A stretch of DNA of 64,000 bases from JABJOR01 sp965603075. Lineage in GTDB: Bacteria > Pseudomonadota > Alphaproteobacteria > Rhodospirillales > Casp-alpha2. Location: positions 28,765 through 92,764 of the forward strand of contig CBFDBO010000011.1 of NCBI GenBank assembly GCA_965603075.1, given 5' to 3'. Below the pieces are notes generated by a model. That model saw nothing but the letters and a program-made list of their open reading frames with translations, had not been told where the DNA came from and made no database searches. Positions 1-9,119 of this stretch are shown one piece after another. A program made the position numbers and the translations under genes. Every line of letters begins with the position of its first letter. Positions within the stretch are counted from its first letter, which is position 1.

Positions 1-830
1 GGGACCAATTCAGCCCCCGCCCGTTCAAAGGCTTCCAGATCACCCGGATAATAAAATCCAAAGGCCGCATCTTGGGCGATGCCGATCTTAACGTCGATGG
101 GGTGGGGTGTGGTTTTAAGGGGATAGGGTCTTAATTCTTCTGGTGGATTGGCGGTGCAGGCGTAGGTACCAAACATGCCAACATCGACCGAGCTTTCAAT
201 AATTTTGGCAATGGCCATAATTTTTTCGTCAACTTGCCCCGACTCGTTGGCCGGGATCAAACCCAAATGGCGTTCGGTGATTTTCATATCCTCATGACGG
301 TGAATAGCACCAATGACCGGAACATCGGTATAGCGTTCTAAGGCCGCACATAACTTTCCTTCATGGCGGCTACCACCTACTTGGTTGAGGATAACCCCGG
401 CGATTTTTATATCAGGCTCAAAATCACAATAACCTTTTATCAAGGGGGCAATACCGCGGGTCATGCCACGGGTATCGACGACCAGAACCACGGGCGTGCC
501 CAGAAGACGGGCAAGGGCTGCATTACTATCGCTGCCCTCTACATCGATACCATCATAGAGGCCCTTATTACCTTCGATTATACATAAATTTGAATCGTTC
601 CCATAGAGCGCGAGCTCATTAAGAATTTCCTCATTGGACATGAAATGGAAATCTAAATTACGACACGGATGACCCGCCGCCCGGCTTAACCACATGGGGT
701 CAATATAATCAGGGCCCTTTTTAAAAGGCTGAACAGCAATACCCCGCTCGGTAAGCGCCGCCATAAGGCCCAGCGTTACACTGGTCTTGCCCGATGACTT
801 GTGGATGGCTGAAACCAGAATACTGTTCAT
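1..830 (-). CDS. dsrN: DsrN, cobyrinate a,c-diamide synthase-like siroheme amidase (partial)
   Basis: The reading frame starts at an ATG on the minus strand at 830 and is still open at the left edge, giving about 276 codons of an expected 450 or so. The N-terminus reads MNSILVSAIHKSSGKTS, a variant P-loop typical of the CobB/CbiA glutamine-dependent amidases. The visible part is the ATP-binding domain; the C-terminal glutaminase domain would lie outside the window. As last visible gene of the dsr operon, 9 bp after dsrP, it matches DsrN, proposed to amidate siroheme for the sulfite reductase. An ordinary cobalamin-pathway CbiA is the alternative, but the position argues for DsrN. Confidence 0.88.
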   Translation of the reverse strand, partial: MNSILVSAIHKSSGKTSVTLGLMAALTERGIAVQPFKKGPDYIDPMWLSRAAGHPCRNLDFHFMSNEEILNELALYGNDSNLCIIEGNKGLYDGIDVEGSDSNAALARLLGTPVVLVVDTRGMTRGIAPLIKGYCDFEPDIKIAGVILNQVGGSRHEGKLCAALERYTDVPVIGAIHRHEDMKITERHLGLIPANESGQVDEKIMAIAKIIESSVDVGMFGTYACTANPPEELRPYPLKTTPHPIDVKIGIAQDAAFGFYYPGDLEAFERAGAELV

Positions 831-839
831 GAAGGCGAT

Positions 840-2051
840 CTATTGAACGGTGTGGTGGGGGTTAAGGGCTTTATCGGTTAAATCTGTCGGCAGAAAAGCC
901 ATGACGCGCATAGCGATGACACAGATCGTTGCCGTGATCGCGACCCCCCCCAACCCCAGCCCGATTTCTGGCAGCGATGGGATATAGGTATGGATCACCC
1001 CATCAAAGAAAGTACTGGTCACTTCCATACCGGGGAACAACGCCAGCGGATAGGCTTGTCCGCCGATGATAATCACATAGACCTGAGCAAAGCCGCCCAA
1101 AATAACAAGCGCCGCGGCAAGGTAGACCCGGCGCGTGGTGAGGGTGGCCTTATTACCAAACAATAATAATGCCGGAATGATACCGCCGATGAGGACCTGT
1201 CCCGCCCAAAACAGCAGAGTCAGGATACCGCCATCGGTCAGAATAAAGTGCTCATAGCCCGTGTGTTCGGATGCATATAAATTGGTCAGGTGCTGGACCA
1301 GAACAAAATACTGTACCGCGATGACGAAGATCCCCAGCAACCGCGCCATGCGACGAAGCAGATACCCCCCAAACGGACGATCGCTCTTATTATAAAGAAT
1401 GCCGAGAACCAGAATAAATGCGGCCATTCCAAATGCAAAGGACATGGCAATAAATAAGGGTGCCATAACCGCCGCGTCATAGGCTTCACGCGCCACAAGA
1501 AAACCAAAGATCAATCCGGTACCAGTTGTGAGGGCCAAACGCCAAACAAAGGCGGCTAGGGACGCAACTTTATAAAACCGACCGACGCTTCGATCCATCA
1601 TGGTCCACAGGTAAAATCCGACGATGACCATGAAGCCTGAATACAAATAAATGTTCCAGGCAAAGATAGAGCTAAAATTATAATGGGTCATAGCAACGAG
1701 CAAGCGGTCAGGGCGCCCCAGATCAAGCACAAGGACCGCAAGGCCCCCCATCAGTAAGGCGATGGCAAGCAATCCCGACAATCGGTTTAGGGGCTTATAG
1801 GGTGCTTTGTTAAAGACCGACCCAATGGAGGCGATGTTTAAAGCCCCGGACGCTGTAACGATCAGGAATACGGCGAAAACATGCGGGATGCCCCAAACGA
1901 TTTGATTGTTCATGCCCGTCACCCAATGACCGTTGTGCTCCATATACCACGCCGACAATAAACCGATGACCATGACAGCAACAACGGCCGCCAGTATTTT
2001 ATAGTAAGTAGGGGCCGTTACATCCAATCGTTGATAGGTGATGCTTTTCAT
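840..2051 (-). CDS. dsrP: DsrP, NrfD-like integral membrane subunit of DsrMKJOP
   Basis: This 403-residue protein is almost entirely hydrophobic, with about ten predicted membrane segments and short charged loops, as expected for the NrfD/PsrC family. In the DsrMKJOP complex DsrP is the quinone-interacting membrane anchor that partners the iron-sulfur protein DsrO. It starts 12 bp after the dsrO stop and is followed 9 bp later by dsrN, so it is co-transcribed. Length and place in the operon agree with known DsrP proteins. Confidence 0.92.
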   Translation of the reverse strand: MKSITYQRLDVTAPTYYKILAAVVAVMVIGLLSAWYMEHNGHWVTGMNNQIVWGIPHVFAVFLIVTASGALNIASIGSVFNKAPYKPLNRLSGLLAIALLMGGLAVLVLDLGRPDRLLVAMTHYNFSSIFAWNIYLYSGFMVIVGFYLWTMMDRSVGRFYKVASLAAFVWRLALTTGTGLIFGFLVAREAYDAAVMAPLFIAMSFAFGMAAFILVLGILYNKSDRPFGGYLLRRMARLLGIFVIAVQYFVLVQHLTNLYASEHTGYEHFILTDGGILTLLFWAGQVLIGGIIPALLLFGNKATLTTRRVYLAAALVILGGFAQVYVIIIGGQAYPLALFPGMEVTSTFFDGVIHTYIPSLPEIGLGLGGVAITATICVIAMRVMAFLPTDLTDKALNPHHTVQ

Positions 2052-2063
2052 GTCATCGTTTCC

Positions 2064-2840
2064 TTACAAACCTTGATAATGAACGCCGGGGTTCAATCCT
2101 AAATCGGCGCGGATTTGTATCCCGCCATATTGGGTTAATTTTTTTGATATCTCACTGCTGGGATTGTTTAGATCACCAAAAATCATGGCCCCTTTACCAT
2201 CACTATGGCAGGCATCAACACAGGCAGGTTTACCACCCACATCAATTTTGTGGACACACATATTACACGATTCAACCGTTCCCTTACCACGGGGTGAATA
2301 AGTTTTTTGATCGCTCAGTGTTTCATGAACGAATGATCGAGCTTTATAAGGGCACGCCATGACACAATACCGGCACCCGATACAGGCATGTTTGTCCACA
2401 AGCACGATACCATCGGCGCGTTTGAAAGAAGCGCCGGTTGGGCACACATCCACACACGGAGGGCTTTCGCAATGTTGGCACATGACGGGCAGCGATTTCT
2501 GCTTCCCACTATCAGGGCTGGAGAGGTCAAGCTTTCTAATCCATTGCGCGTCGGTGCTTGCCCTGCCGGTGCCTTCCAAACCGTGTTCCTTGCTGCACGC
2601 TGAAACACAAGCCGTACAGTCGGCGGTGCATTTGTTGGTATCAATTAAAAGACCCCAACGGTTTTGCCATGAAGCCGCAATACCAGGGTTCCGAGCGTGC
2701 GCGACATTATGCAAAACGATACCCGGCGCAATAGCTATTCCCGCACCAAGAGCAACGGTCTTACCAAGAAAAATACGACGGTTGTTAATTGGATCTGATG
2801 TCTCAGGTTTCCCAGGTTTCACAGGTTTCACAGGTTTCAT
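2064..2840 (-). CDS. dsrO: DsrO, periplasmic four-cluster ferredoxin of DsrMKJOP
   Basis: The 258-residue protein has a twin-arginine motif (NNRRIFLGK, about residues 19-27) followed by a hydrophobic stretch, so Tat export is likely. After it come four cysteine groups: CTADCTACVSAC, CQHCESPPCVDVCP, CIGCRYCVMACP and CNMC...CVDAC, the pattern of NrfC/HybA-type ferredoxins. It should pass electrons between the triheme cytochrome DsrJ and DsrP. The start overlaps the dsrJ stop by 4 bp. An oddity is the N-terminus MKPVKPVKPGKPE, encoded by four copies of a 9-bp unit that include the start codon, which lengthens the region before the Tat motif. Confidence 0.93.
   Translation of the reverse strand: MKPVKPVKPGKPETSDPINNRRIFLGKTVALGAGIAIAPGIVLHNVAHARNPGIAASWQNRWGLLIDTNKCTADCTACVSACSKEHGLEGTGRASTDAQWIRKLDLSSPDSGKQKSLPVMCQHCESPPCVDVCPTGASFKRADGIVLVDKHACIGCRYCVMACPYKARSFVHETLSDQKTYSPRGKGTVESCNMCVHKIDVGGKPACVDACHSDGKGAMIFGDLNNPSSEISKKLTQYGGIQIRADLGLNPGVHYQGL
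2804..2839 (-). repeat. Four 9-bp tandem units at the dsrO start
   Basis: On the plus strand the unit is caggtttca, present four times in direct succession (first copy caggtttcc). It encodes the KPV/KPG/KPE tail of DsrO and covers its start codon. A change in copy number would keep the frame. Confidence 0.9.
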
Positions 2841-3277
2841 TGTGCGAATGCCTCCAATAAGCTTTCAAGCGATAGCGAAGGATCAGGCTTGGAAGAGTGG
2901 CATTCAAAACAATCCACTTTCACCGCGGCATAGTCATGGCAGGTCCGACAAAAATGTTGCGGGCTTTCGTAGCTAACGGGCGTGTCCGTATCATCATTTA
3001 CCGCGTGACAGGTCAAACAACCCTTCAAGCTGTTCTTGACGCCAAAAATACCTTTTCGAACCGTATCGTCACGTTGATGCACCAAATACTTCATGTGATC
3101 TTTGCGAATTTCAACGTCGCCATGAAAGTCGGTACCCGCCAACGCCTTAGGGATTGTTGGTAATAGTACGGTAGTATTCGCGCCGTTATCCGTCACGGTT
3201 GAATTAGCACCCGTTTCCACCGCAAATGAATTGAGGATAAACATTGCAAAGACAAAAAGGGCGATGCGAAAGTGCAT
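2837..3277 (-). CDS. dsrJ: DsrJ, triheme cytochrome c of DsrMKJOP
   Basis: Three CxxCH haem-binding motifs are visible (CLTCH, CRTCH, CFECH), behind an N-terminal hydrophobic segment that acts as signal or anchor. This is the composition of DsrJ, the periplasmic cytochrome of the DsrMKJOP complex. The open frame extends to 3355, but the ATG at 3277 is chosen because a GGGGAG ribosome-binding site lies upstream and the residues before it are not hydrophobic; this gives 146 residues. The gene starts 8 bp after dsrL ends and its stop overlaps the dsrO start. Confidence 0.9.
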   Translation of the reverse strand: MHFRIALFVFAMFILNSFAVETGANSTVTDNGANTTVLLPTIPKALAGTDFHGDVEIRKDHMKYLVHQRDDTVRKGIFGVKNSLKGCLTCHAVNDDTDTPVSYESPQHFCRTCHDYAAVKVDCFECHSSKPDPSLSLESLLEAFAQ

Positions 3278-3285
3278 TGGTCTTT

Positions 3286-5229
3286 TTACTCCCCAAGCCC
3301 CATCTGGATGTACCCTGTGGGACAAACATCCATGCAAATGTGACAGCCGATGCATCTTGTGTAATCCGTGTCCACATAACGGCCCACGGCGTAATTATCT
3401 TTTTTGACTTTGACCACTGCGTCTTGTGGGCAATAAACAATACAATTATTACACTCTGAACACATGCCACAACTCATGCAGCGATCACCTTCCTTGATGG
3501 CTTGTTCTTCGGACAGGCCTTGCATGCGTTCTTCGAAGTTGCCCAGAACCTGATCACCATCAATAAATTTCTGATCCCGTTTGCTGCGTTCTTCATAGGC
3601 GTAGTGACCTAGAAAAAGTGCTGTGCTGGGAATGATCTGGGTGGCGGAGCGATCTTCGTAATTATGCAGGGCAAAATCAGCGGTTTCCGTGCCACGGGTT
3701 GGGGCATGATCAAATTCGGCCGGATTTAGGTCGCGTTGGTCTAATTCATCCAAAAGATTAAAGTGATGAACATCGACCTTGGGCCGTTTTGTATCCGCTG
3801 TACCCATGACAAAATGGTCGATACCGTCAGCCGCGATGCGGCCCTGTCCAATAGCCGTGGTCAGCAAGTGTGGGCGAATAACATCGCCACCCGCGAAATG
3901 CTTCGCGCGGTCTTTGACGGCGTAGAATGTATCGGTTTGCAGGAAGCCTTTGCCATCATCGATATTATCAAGCCCGGCAAAGTCACCCATTTGACCAATG
4001 GCGGAGACAACCAGATCACAAGGAATATCAAATTCAGTGCCCTCGCGGGGGATCGGTTTCATGCCGTCCATGTCGCATTCACACATCCGTAGTGCGTAAG
4101 CACGACCATCATCATCCAGCAGAACTTCGAGAGGCAGCACGCTACCGCGTAATTCAACACCTTCGCGTTTGGCATCTTCGCGTTCGTGCTCGGCGGCGGT
4201 CATTTCTTCAATGGGGAATAATGAGGTTAAAACCGCATGCACCCCTTCGCGGGTGGCGGAACCAGCAACGTCATGGGCCGTAAAGCCCAAGACGACATTC
4301 TCCGTCGCATCTTTTTCATGAGACGTAGAAATATGCCCCAAACGCCTTGCGACGGACGCAACATCAATGGATGTATCGCCACCACCGACAACAACAATAC
4401 GTTTTGTGGTGTGATGGAGCCGTCCTTTGTTATAGGCCTCGAGAAAATCTACGCCGCTTAAACAGTTCGGCGCATCGAAACCTGTAATGGGCAAAGGCCG
4501 CCCCGTTTGCGCGCCAATACCCCAAAAGATAGCGTCAAAGTTATCTTCTAACTCGGTAATGGAAATATCTTCACCAACCTTGGTATCGGTGCGAACCTCG
4601 ACACCCATATCAAGGATGCGGTTAATTTCGCCATCGACCATATCGCGCGGTGTGCGGTAACCGGGGATACCGAAACGCATCATGCCGCCCAGCTCACTGT
4701 GTGATTCAAAAATCGTTACGCCATGGCCTTTACGGCGCAGCATATAAGCCGCTGTTAACCCTGCTGGTCCGCCGCCGATAACGGCAATTTTCTTGCCTGT
4801 TTCAGGACCAGACTGTGGCAACTTTGCATTATTCTCGCGCGCCCAATCACCAACATATTGCTCAACAGCATTAATGCCGACATAGTCATCGACTTCGTTT
4901 CTGTTACAACCATCTTCACATGGTGCAGGGCAAACCCGACCCATAGAAGACGGGAAAGGATTGGCTTCGACCATACGTTGGAAAGCGTATTCTTGCCACG
5001 GCATGTCGGGGTTTGGCGATTTATCCATGCCACGGGCAATGGCGAGCCATCCCCGAATGTCATGACCCGAAGGACAGCTTCCCTGACAAGGGGGCGTACG
5101 ATGAATATAAGTCGGACACTTATAGCTGGCATCAGCTGTAAATATATCTTCGACCAGTGCCATTCTTGAATCATCACCATCTTTGTATCGACGGTTGGTT
5201 AAAAGCTTTTTATCTTTAATCTCATTCAT
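3286..5229 (-). CDS. dsrL: DsrL, iron-sulfur flavoprotein NAD(P)H oxidoreductase
   Basis: DsrL is the cytoplasmic glutamate-synthase-small-subunit-like oxidoreductase that links sulfite reductase to NAD(P)H and is characteristic of oxidative Dsr systems. Seen here are N-terminal cysteines (C38, C48, C52, C100, C104, C108), an FAD fold (VIGGGPAGLTAA, about 150-161), an NAD(P) fold (VVVGGGDTSIDVA) and two C-terminal [4Fe-4S] motifs (CMSCGMC...C, CIGCHICMDVCP). The open frame runs to 5268, but the ATG at 5229, behind AGGAC, fits better and gives 647 residues. It overlaps the end of dsrK by 8 bp, which suggests translational coupling. Confidence 0.93.
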   Translation of the reverse strand: MNEIKDKKLLTNRRYKDGDDSRMALVEDIFTADASYKCPTYIHRTPPCQGSCPSGHDIRGWLAIARGMDKSPNPDMPWQEYAFQRMVEANPFPSSMGRVCPAPCEDGCNRNEVDDYVGINAVEQYVGDWARENNAKLPQSGPETGKKIAVIGGGPAGLTAAYMLRRKGHGVTIFESHSELGGMMRFGIPGYRTPRDMVDGEINRILDMGVEVRTDTKVGEDISITELEDNFDAIFWGIGAQTGRPLPITGFDAPNCLSGVDFLEAYNKGRLHHTTKRIVVVGGGDTSIDVASVARRLGHISTSHEKDATENVVLGFTAHDVAGSATREGVHAVLTSLFPIEEMTAAEHEREDAKREGVELRGSVLPLEVLLDDDGRAYALRMCECDMDGMKPIPREGTEFDIPCDLVVSAIGQMGDFAGLDNIDDGKGFLQTDTFYAVKDRAKHFAGGDVIRPHLLTTAIGQGRIAADGIDHFVMGTADTKRPKVDVHHFNLLDELDQRDLNPAEFDHAPTRGTETADFALHNYEDRSATQIIPSTALFLGHYAYEERSKRDQKFIDGDQVLGNFEERMQGLSEEQAIKEGDRCMSCGMCSECNNCIVYCPQDAVVKVKKDNYAVGRYVDTDYTRCIGCHICMDVCPTGYIQMGLGE

Positions 5230-6793
5230 CGTCTTGTCCTTCTGCCGTGTCATTATTTGGCATTTCATTTACAACGTCGTCTTCTAATTTTTCGTTTACA
5301 TCGTCTTCATCGGTATCGAAAATTAAGGCGCTGCTCAGTAGTTGATGAACACCGACAATTTTATCCATGCTTAAACCATACATCGGCATGATTTTTGAAA
5401 ATTGGGTTTTGCATATGGCGCAAATCGCTGCCATATGGGTTACGCCGTGGTCTTCAACCACACGGTTTAAGGCTTCCATGCGGGGTTGGGCGCCTTTGAC
5501 CCGCAATTCAAGCAAGTCATCAGTCAATAATCCGCCGCCGCCGCCACAGCAGAATGTGTTTTCGTGTATGGTATCGGCGGCCATATCTACAAAGTTATTG
5601 CAACACGCCTTAATAATCGCGCGCGGGATATGAAACTGTCCGCCGGGGTCGTCACCCATGCGCGATGCCCGTGCCACGTTGCACGAGTCATGGAATGTAA
5701 TGGTCATGTGATCGTTGGCGGACTTGTCTATATCCAGAACACCCTTTTCAATAAGGTCCAGCGTGTATTCACAAATATGTTGGGGAACCGGATAGGCAGG
5801 ATCGAGAAAATCAAAGGGCCCCGCCAGAGTATTCATAAAGTTATAAGCCACACGCCAAGCATGACCGCACTCGCCAAATATAATCCGTTTAACGCCCAAA
5901 TCTTGCGCGGCCTGACGGATGCGTTCGGCGATGGCTTTCATTTGTGCGTGGTTGCCCGTGAACATGGCAAAGTTTGCAGCTTCTGAGGCGAACGAACTAA
6001 CGGTCCAACTGGCACCCGCTTGATGGAAGACCTTGGCGTATCCGATCAGGCCATCAATGTGGGGTTCGGCGAAAAAATCTGCGCTGGGGGTCACCAGTAA
6101 GATATCAGCGCCCGGCACATCAAGGGGAATTTTAATCTCGACCCCGGTTTCTTCTTCGATGTCTTCTTCTAAATCTAACAGGGTTGCCCGCAAGGCTTTT
6201 TCGGGAAGACCGAGGTTGTTGCCGTGGACATGAAGCTTGCCGATAATCTCATTGCTGTATTTCTGACCCTTGCCAACGTGATCCATAATGTCACGGGCAG
6301 CCATTGAAATTTCAGCGGTATCGATGCCGTAAGGGCAATAGACCGAACACCGGCGGCATTGTGAACATTGATGGAAATATCGATACCAATCGTCCAGCAC
6401 GCGCTCGGTTAAATCTTCCGCGCCCACAAGCTTAGGGAAAATTTTTCCAGGTAAGGTAAAGTACCGGCGGTATACTTTTCGCAATAGGTCTTGGCGAGCA
6501 ACGGGCATATTCTTTGGGTCGCCGGAACCGAGGAAATAATGACACTTGTCACTACACGCACCACACTTAACGCAAGAATCCATATAGACTTGTAGCGATT
6601 GAGAGCTCTGAAGAAGCTCGCCAAAGCGATCAATGGCCTTGGTTTGCCAATCGTCGACCAATTCACCGGGAAGATCTAGAGCCGCTTGATGATCAGCGGA
6701 GGCCACAAAAGGAGAGCTGTGCGCCATGGCCCCTTTTTTAAGAGCCGGTGTCTCGGTATAAGGTTTTAGCTCTGGTATATCAAAATCAGCCAC
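5222..6793 (-). CDS. dsrK: DsrK, HdrD-like catalytic subunit of DsrMKJOP
   Basis: The 523-residue protein resembles the catalytic subunit of heterodisulfide reductase. It has two [4Fe-4S] motifs, C74-C77-C80-C84 and C143-C146-C149-C153, and C-terminal cysteine-rich CCG regions (SCNVARASR, CCGGGGGLL) that hold the special cubane cluster. DsrK is thought to react with the trisulfide or disulfide form of DsrC at the cytoplasmic face of the membrane. It lies 2 bp downstream of dsrM and overlaps dsrL. The C-terminal tail after about residue 490 is very acidic. Confidence 0.94.
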   Translation of the reverse strand: MADFDIPELKPYTETPALKKGAMAHSSPFVASADHQAALDLPGELVDDWQTKAIDRFGELLQSSQSLQVYMDSCVKCGACSDKCHYFLGSGDPKNMPVARQDLLRKVYRRYFTLPGKIFPKLVGAEDLTERVLDDWYRYFHQCSQCRRCSVYCPYGIDTAEISMAARDIMDHVGKGQKYSNEIIGKLHVHGNNLGLPEKALRATLLDLEEDIEEETGVEIKIPLDVPGADILLVTPSADFFAEPHIDGLIGYAKVFHQAGASWTVSSFASEAANFAMFTGNHAQMKAIAERIRQAAQDLGVKRIIFGECGHAWRVAYNFMNTLAGPFDFLDPAYPVPQHICEYTLDLIEKGVLDIDKSANDHMTITFHDSCNVARASRMGDDPGGQFHIPRAIIKACCNNFVDMAADTIHENTFCCGGGGGLLTDDLLELRVKGAQPRMEALNRVVEDHGVTHMAAICAICKTQFSKIMPMYGLSMDKIVGVHQLLSSALIFDTDEDDVNEKLEDDVVNEMPNNDTAEGQDDE

Positions 6794-6795
6794 GA

Positions 6796-7533
6796 TTATT
6801 TCCCACTCACAGATACAGATTTTCTGGAAGCCCGCTTGGGCACATATCGCTTTTCACGAGGGTTATCGGCTTGATTGCGGGTCGGGCTGAAAAATACACC
6901 CGGTGCATGCAGTAACTTACTGAATGGAAATATCACCATTAAAGTGACCACCAGTAACAAGTGGATCAACAACAACGGATCGCTTGGGATGGGTTGCAAA
7001 TTGAACGTCACCAAGCCAAGGGCGAAAGCTTTGAGCTGAATAATATCCGTGTGCGCCACATTATTCATCAGCAAACCGCTCAAGCCAATGGCGATGATCA
7101 GTGCCAGCATCAAATGGTCAGATAAAGATGATATATAGCGAATACGATCAACGGCAATGCGTCTGATCCAAAGGCCCGCTAAACCAATAACCATGGCATA
7201 ACCCGCGTACTTGCCAAACGGTTGCAACAGAACGATCCAGTCCCAGACCGGTTCGGTGAAGTAGCGGAAATGCCGTAATAGGACCAGTAATAAAGCCCCA
7301 TGGAATATCCAGCCAAAGGCCCATGTCCATTTACTGGCTTTGAACAAACTTTCAAAAAAAGCCACTTCGCGGAACATACGAAAAACCACGCCCGTTGTGG
7401 TTGTCGGGGCGGGTGTTGTGGGGATTTTCAACGGGGCAGGCGTCATCGCATACTGTCTTATCTTTACAGCCAAACCAATTACCAGAACCAAGGTTCCGAT
7501 ATAAAGAAGGGCCATAAAAATTATCGACAGCAT
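6796..7533 (-). CDS. dsrM: DsrM, NarI-like cytochrome b subunit of DsrMKJOP
   Basis: This is an integral membrane protein with five to six hydrophobic segments and conserved-looking histidines (HGALL, HFRYF, HLLL), like the NarI gamma subunit of nitrate reductase. DsrM carries b haems and exchanges electrons with the quinone pool and DsrK. The longest frame begins with a TTG at 7554, but an AGGAG sits 8 bp before the ATG at 7533, which is therefore preferred (245 residues). The C-terminus is rich in lysine and arginine and probably cytoplasmic. Confidence 0.9.
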   Translation of the reverse strand: MLSIIFMALLYIGTLVLVIGLAVKIRQYAMTPAPLKIPTTPAPTTTTGVVFRMFREVAFFESLFKASKWTWAFGWIFHGALLLVLLRHFRYFTEPVWDWIVLLQPFGKYAGYAMVIGLAGLWIRRIAVDRIRYISSLSDHLMLALIIAIGLSGLLMNNVAHTDIIQLKAFALGLVTFNLQPIPSDPLLLIHLLLVVTLMVIFPFSKLLHAPGVFFSPTRNQADNPREKRYVPKRASRKSVSVSGK

Positions 7534-7606
7534 GTAACCAGCTCCTATAATCAAACGCGCCTGTCAGCGAGGTTATGTTCCCCGCTGTTCAGGAGCTAAC
7601 GTGTGA

Positions 7607-7939
7607 TCAGACACAACCTGTAGGTTTTGGAAGACCGGCAATTTTACATGCCTGTTTCGCGGGACCATAAGGGAATAGTTCGTAAAGATACCCGCTGTTG
7701 CCTTTTTCCGCGCCGAGCTTTTTCTTAACCGCTTTGGTCAGGACACGTACAGCCGGGGCTACTTGATATTCTTCATAATAATCACGCAAGAAATTAACAA
7801 CTTCCCAATGATCATCGTTCATTTCAATTTTTTCATCAGCGGCAATCAAGTTTGCCAGCTCTTCGTTCCAGACTGAAAGGTCGGTTAGGTACCCTTCTTC
7901 GTCAGCCCCAATTTCATTTCCGTTAATTACATATGCCAT
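7607..7939 (-). CDS. dsrC: DsrC, sulfur carrier protein
   Basis: The 110-residue protein has the C-terminal arm of true DsrC: C98 and the penultimate C109, eleven residues apart, in the context QACKIAGLPKPTGCV. DsrC carries sulfur as a persulfide or trisulfide between DsrEFH, DsrAB and DsrK. Both cysteines are present, so this is a functional DsrC and not one of the TusE or regulatory paralogues that lack one of them. It lies between dsrH and dsrM, as in Allochromatium-type operons. Confidence 0.96.
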   Translation of the reverse strand: MAYVINGNEIGADEEGYLTDLSVWNEELANLIAADEKIEMNDDHWEVVNFLRDYYEEYQVAPAVRVLTKAVKKKLGAEKGNSGYLYELFPYGPAKQACKIAGLPKPTGCV

Positions 7940-7953
7940 TTTAGTTTACTCCG

Positions 7954-8274
7954 TTATAGCCACGATTGGACTGAATCATATTGCGCAACAAGGTCGACAA
8001 AACCGCCATAATCAACGGTCTCGATACCTTCGATCAGGGGTTCTTCGCTAATCCCCCGAACAATCATATCTGGTCCCAGAACAAAAAAGCTAAAATTTTC
8101 TTTCTGGGATTCGATTTCATTCTTTAAGGCGCTGTTGCCTAACGCCCCATAGACACCATCTTCAATAAGAAGGATTGCGCTGCCTTTTTTTGCGAGCCGT
8201 AAGCAACTTTTTAAAGTGTTGCGCTCGAAAGGTGATTTATTCACCGTGTGTAACATTTTGCGTTCTGTTGTCAT
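7954..8274 (-). CDS. dsrH: DsrH, subunit of the DsrEFH sulfurtransferase
   Basis: The protein is 106 residues long and carries the DsrH signature HTVNKSPFERNTLKSCLR, with the single conserved cysteine of this subunit. DsrEFH is a cytoplasmic hexamer that hands sulfur to DsrC. The start overlaps the dsrF stop in an ATGA arrangement. Methionine 7, directly before the conserved LHTVNKSP segment, could be the true start. Confidence 0.93.
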   Translation of the reverse strand: MTTERKMLHTVNKSPFERNTLKSCLRLAKKGSAILLIEDGVYGALGNSALKNEIESQKENFSFFVLGPDMIVRGISEEPLIEGIETVDYGGFVDLVAQYDSVQSWL

Positions 8275-8702
8275 GCTGAAAATACCACATCTTGTGCGTT
8301 CATAAGATCGCTCATCTCATTGCTTGAGAGAACCTCTACGTCGATTTGGAAATCATCGGCTTTCAAGCCCCGTTCGATCATGGATTGTTCATCGACAACG
8401 ATGCGCCACTCCATGTCTATATCGGGGTCTTCGTCGGCATCTTCTTTTTCCATTTCAATAACACCGAAGGTGGGGGCGAAGTTTTTCATACCCAGTTCTT
8501 TGGCGTTTTGACCTTTTTTGATCTGGAAAACACCATCGTCAATAAAGGCGATAACGGCGTGTTGCTCAAATGCGGCGGATACTAAAACCATTTCAAGAAT
8601 TTCTAAGGCATAGATCGTACCGTAAGGCGCCTTACGATTGACGAACATGAATTTCTTTTTAATGCCTTGTGTCTCAAATTCAGTTTGTATTTGATCATTC
8701 AT
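8271..8702 (-). CDS. dsrF: DsrF, subunit of the DsrEFH sulfurtransferase
   Basis: This DsrE/F-fold protein has the conserved segment RKAPYGTIYALE near its N-terminus and no cysteine at all, which fits the structural, non-catalytic role of DsrF in the DsrEFH complex. The longest frame begins with a TTG at 8717 inside dsrE; the ATG at 8702, behind a GGGGA, is preferred and gives 143 residues, 4 bp after dsrE. An acidic stretch (about residues 86-97) interrupts the fold and may be a surface loop. Confidence 0.9.
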   Translation of the reverse strand: MNDQIQTEFETQGIKKKFMFVNRKAPYGTIYALEILEMVLVSAAFEQHAVIAFIDDGVFQIKKGQNAKELGMKNFAPTFGVIEMEKEDADEDPDIDMEWRIVVDEQSMIERGLKADDFQIDVEVLSSNEMSDLMNAQDVVFSA

Positions 8703-8706
8703 ATTC

Positions 8707-9066
8707 TTAATCCCCAAATGCCACGGTACGGTCCATGGCCATGCCGAGTTCGATCAATTGACCAAGACCGGATATGCGGAAGCCTTCGGCAAGGATTTCA
8801 TCTTTAATCCCACGGCGTAAAGCAGCGGCAACACAAACGACCAAATCGACGTTATGTTGTTGGGCCAATTCACCCCACAATTTGACCAAGTTGCGGTCAT
8901 CTGATTGTGGTTCCGATAGCTTATTGGCATTGTTCACGCCATCAAAATAGAAAAACACCCGCGATACTTCGTGGCCTTTTTCAATTGCCGCTTTGGCAAA
9001 TTGATAGGCGGAATCAGAAGCCTGATGGGTAAACGGACCCTCGTTGACTAACAATCCAAATTTCAT
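8707..9066 (-). CDS. dsrE: DsrE, catalytic subunit of the DsrEFH sulfurtransferase
   Basis: The 119-residue protein has its only cysteine at position 78 (VDLVVCVAAA), the same position as the active-site cysteine known for Allochromatium DsrE. It should bind sulfur as persulfide and pass it on to DsrC. It lies 42 bp after dsrB; part of that gap is a duplicated 12-bp unit. Presence of dsrE, dsrF and dsrH is one of the markers for the oxidative direction of the pathway. Confidence 0.95.
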   Translation of the reverse strand: MKFGLLVNEGPFTHQASDSAYQFAKAAIEKGHEVSRVFFYFDGVNNANKLSEPQSDDRNLVKLWGELAQQHNVDLVVCVAAALRRGIKDEILAEGFRISGLGQLIELGMAMDRTVAFGD

Positions 9067-9095
9067 ACTTCCCCCAATAGAATCTTAAGTCTCAA

Positions 9096-9119
9096 ATTAG
9101 AAATGATATTAGAAATGAA
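9096..9119 (-). repeat. Duplicated 12-bp unit at the dsrB stop codon
   Basis: Two direct copies of attagaaatgat/attagaaatgaa (plus strand) cover the last codons and stop of dsrB and continue into the dsrB-dsrE gap. It appears to be a tandem duplication of the gene end. Confidence 0.8.

Noticed and set aside
363..587. 74-codon plus-strand open frame
   Set aside because: It is antisense to the dsrN coding sequence, which has clear CbiA-family motifs.
2359..2976. 205-codon plus-strand open frame with PGFTGFTGF repeats
   Set aside because: It is the reverse of dsrO/dsrJ; its repeats are the complement of the 9-bp array at the dsrO start.
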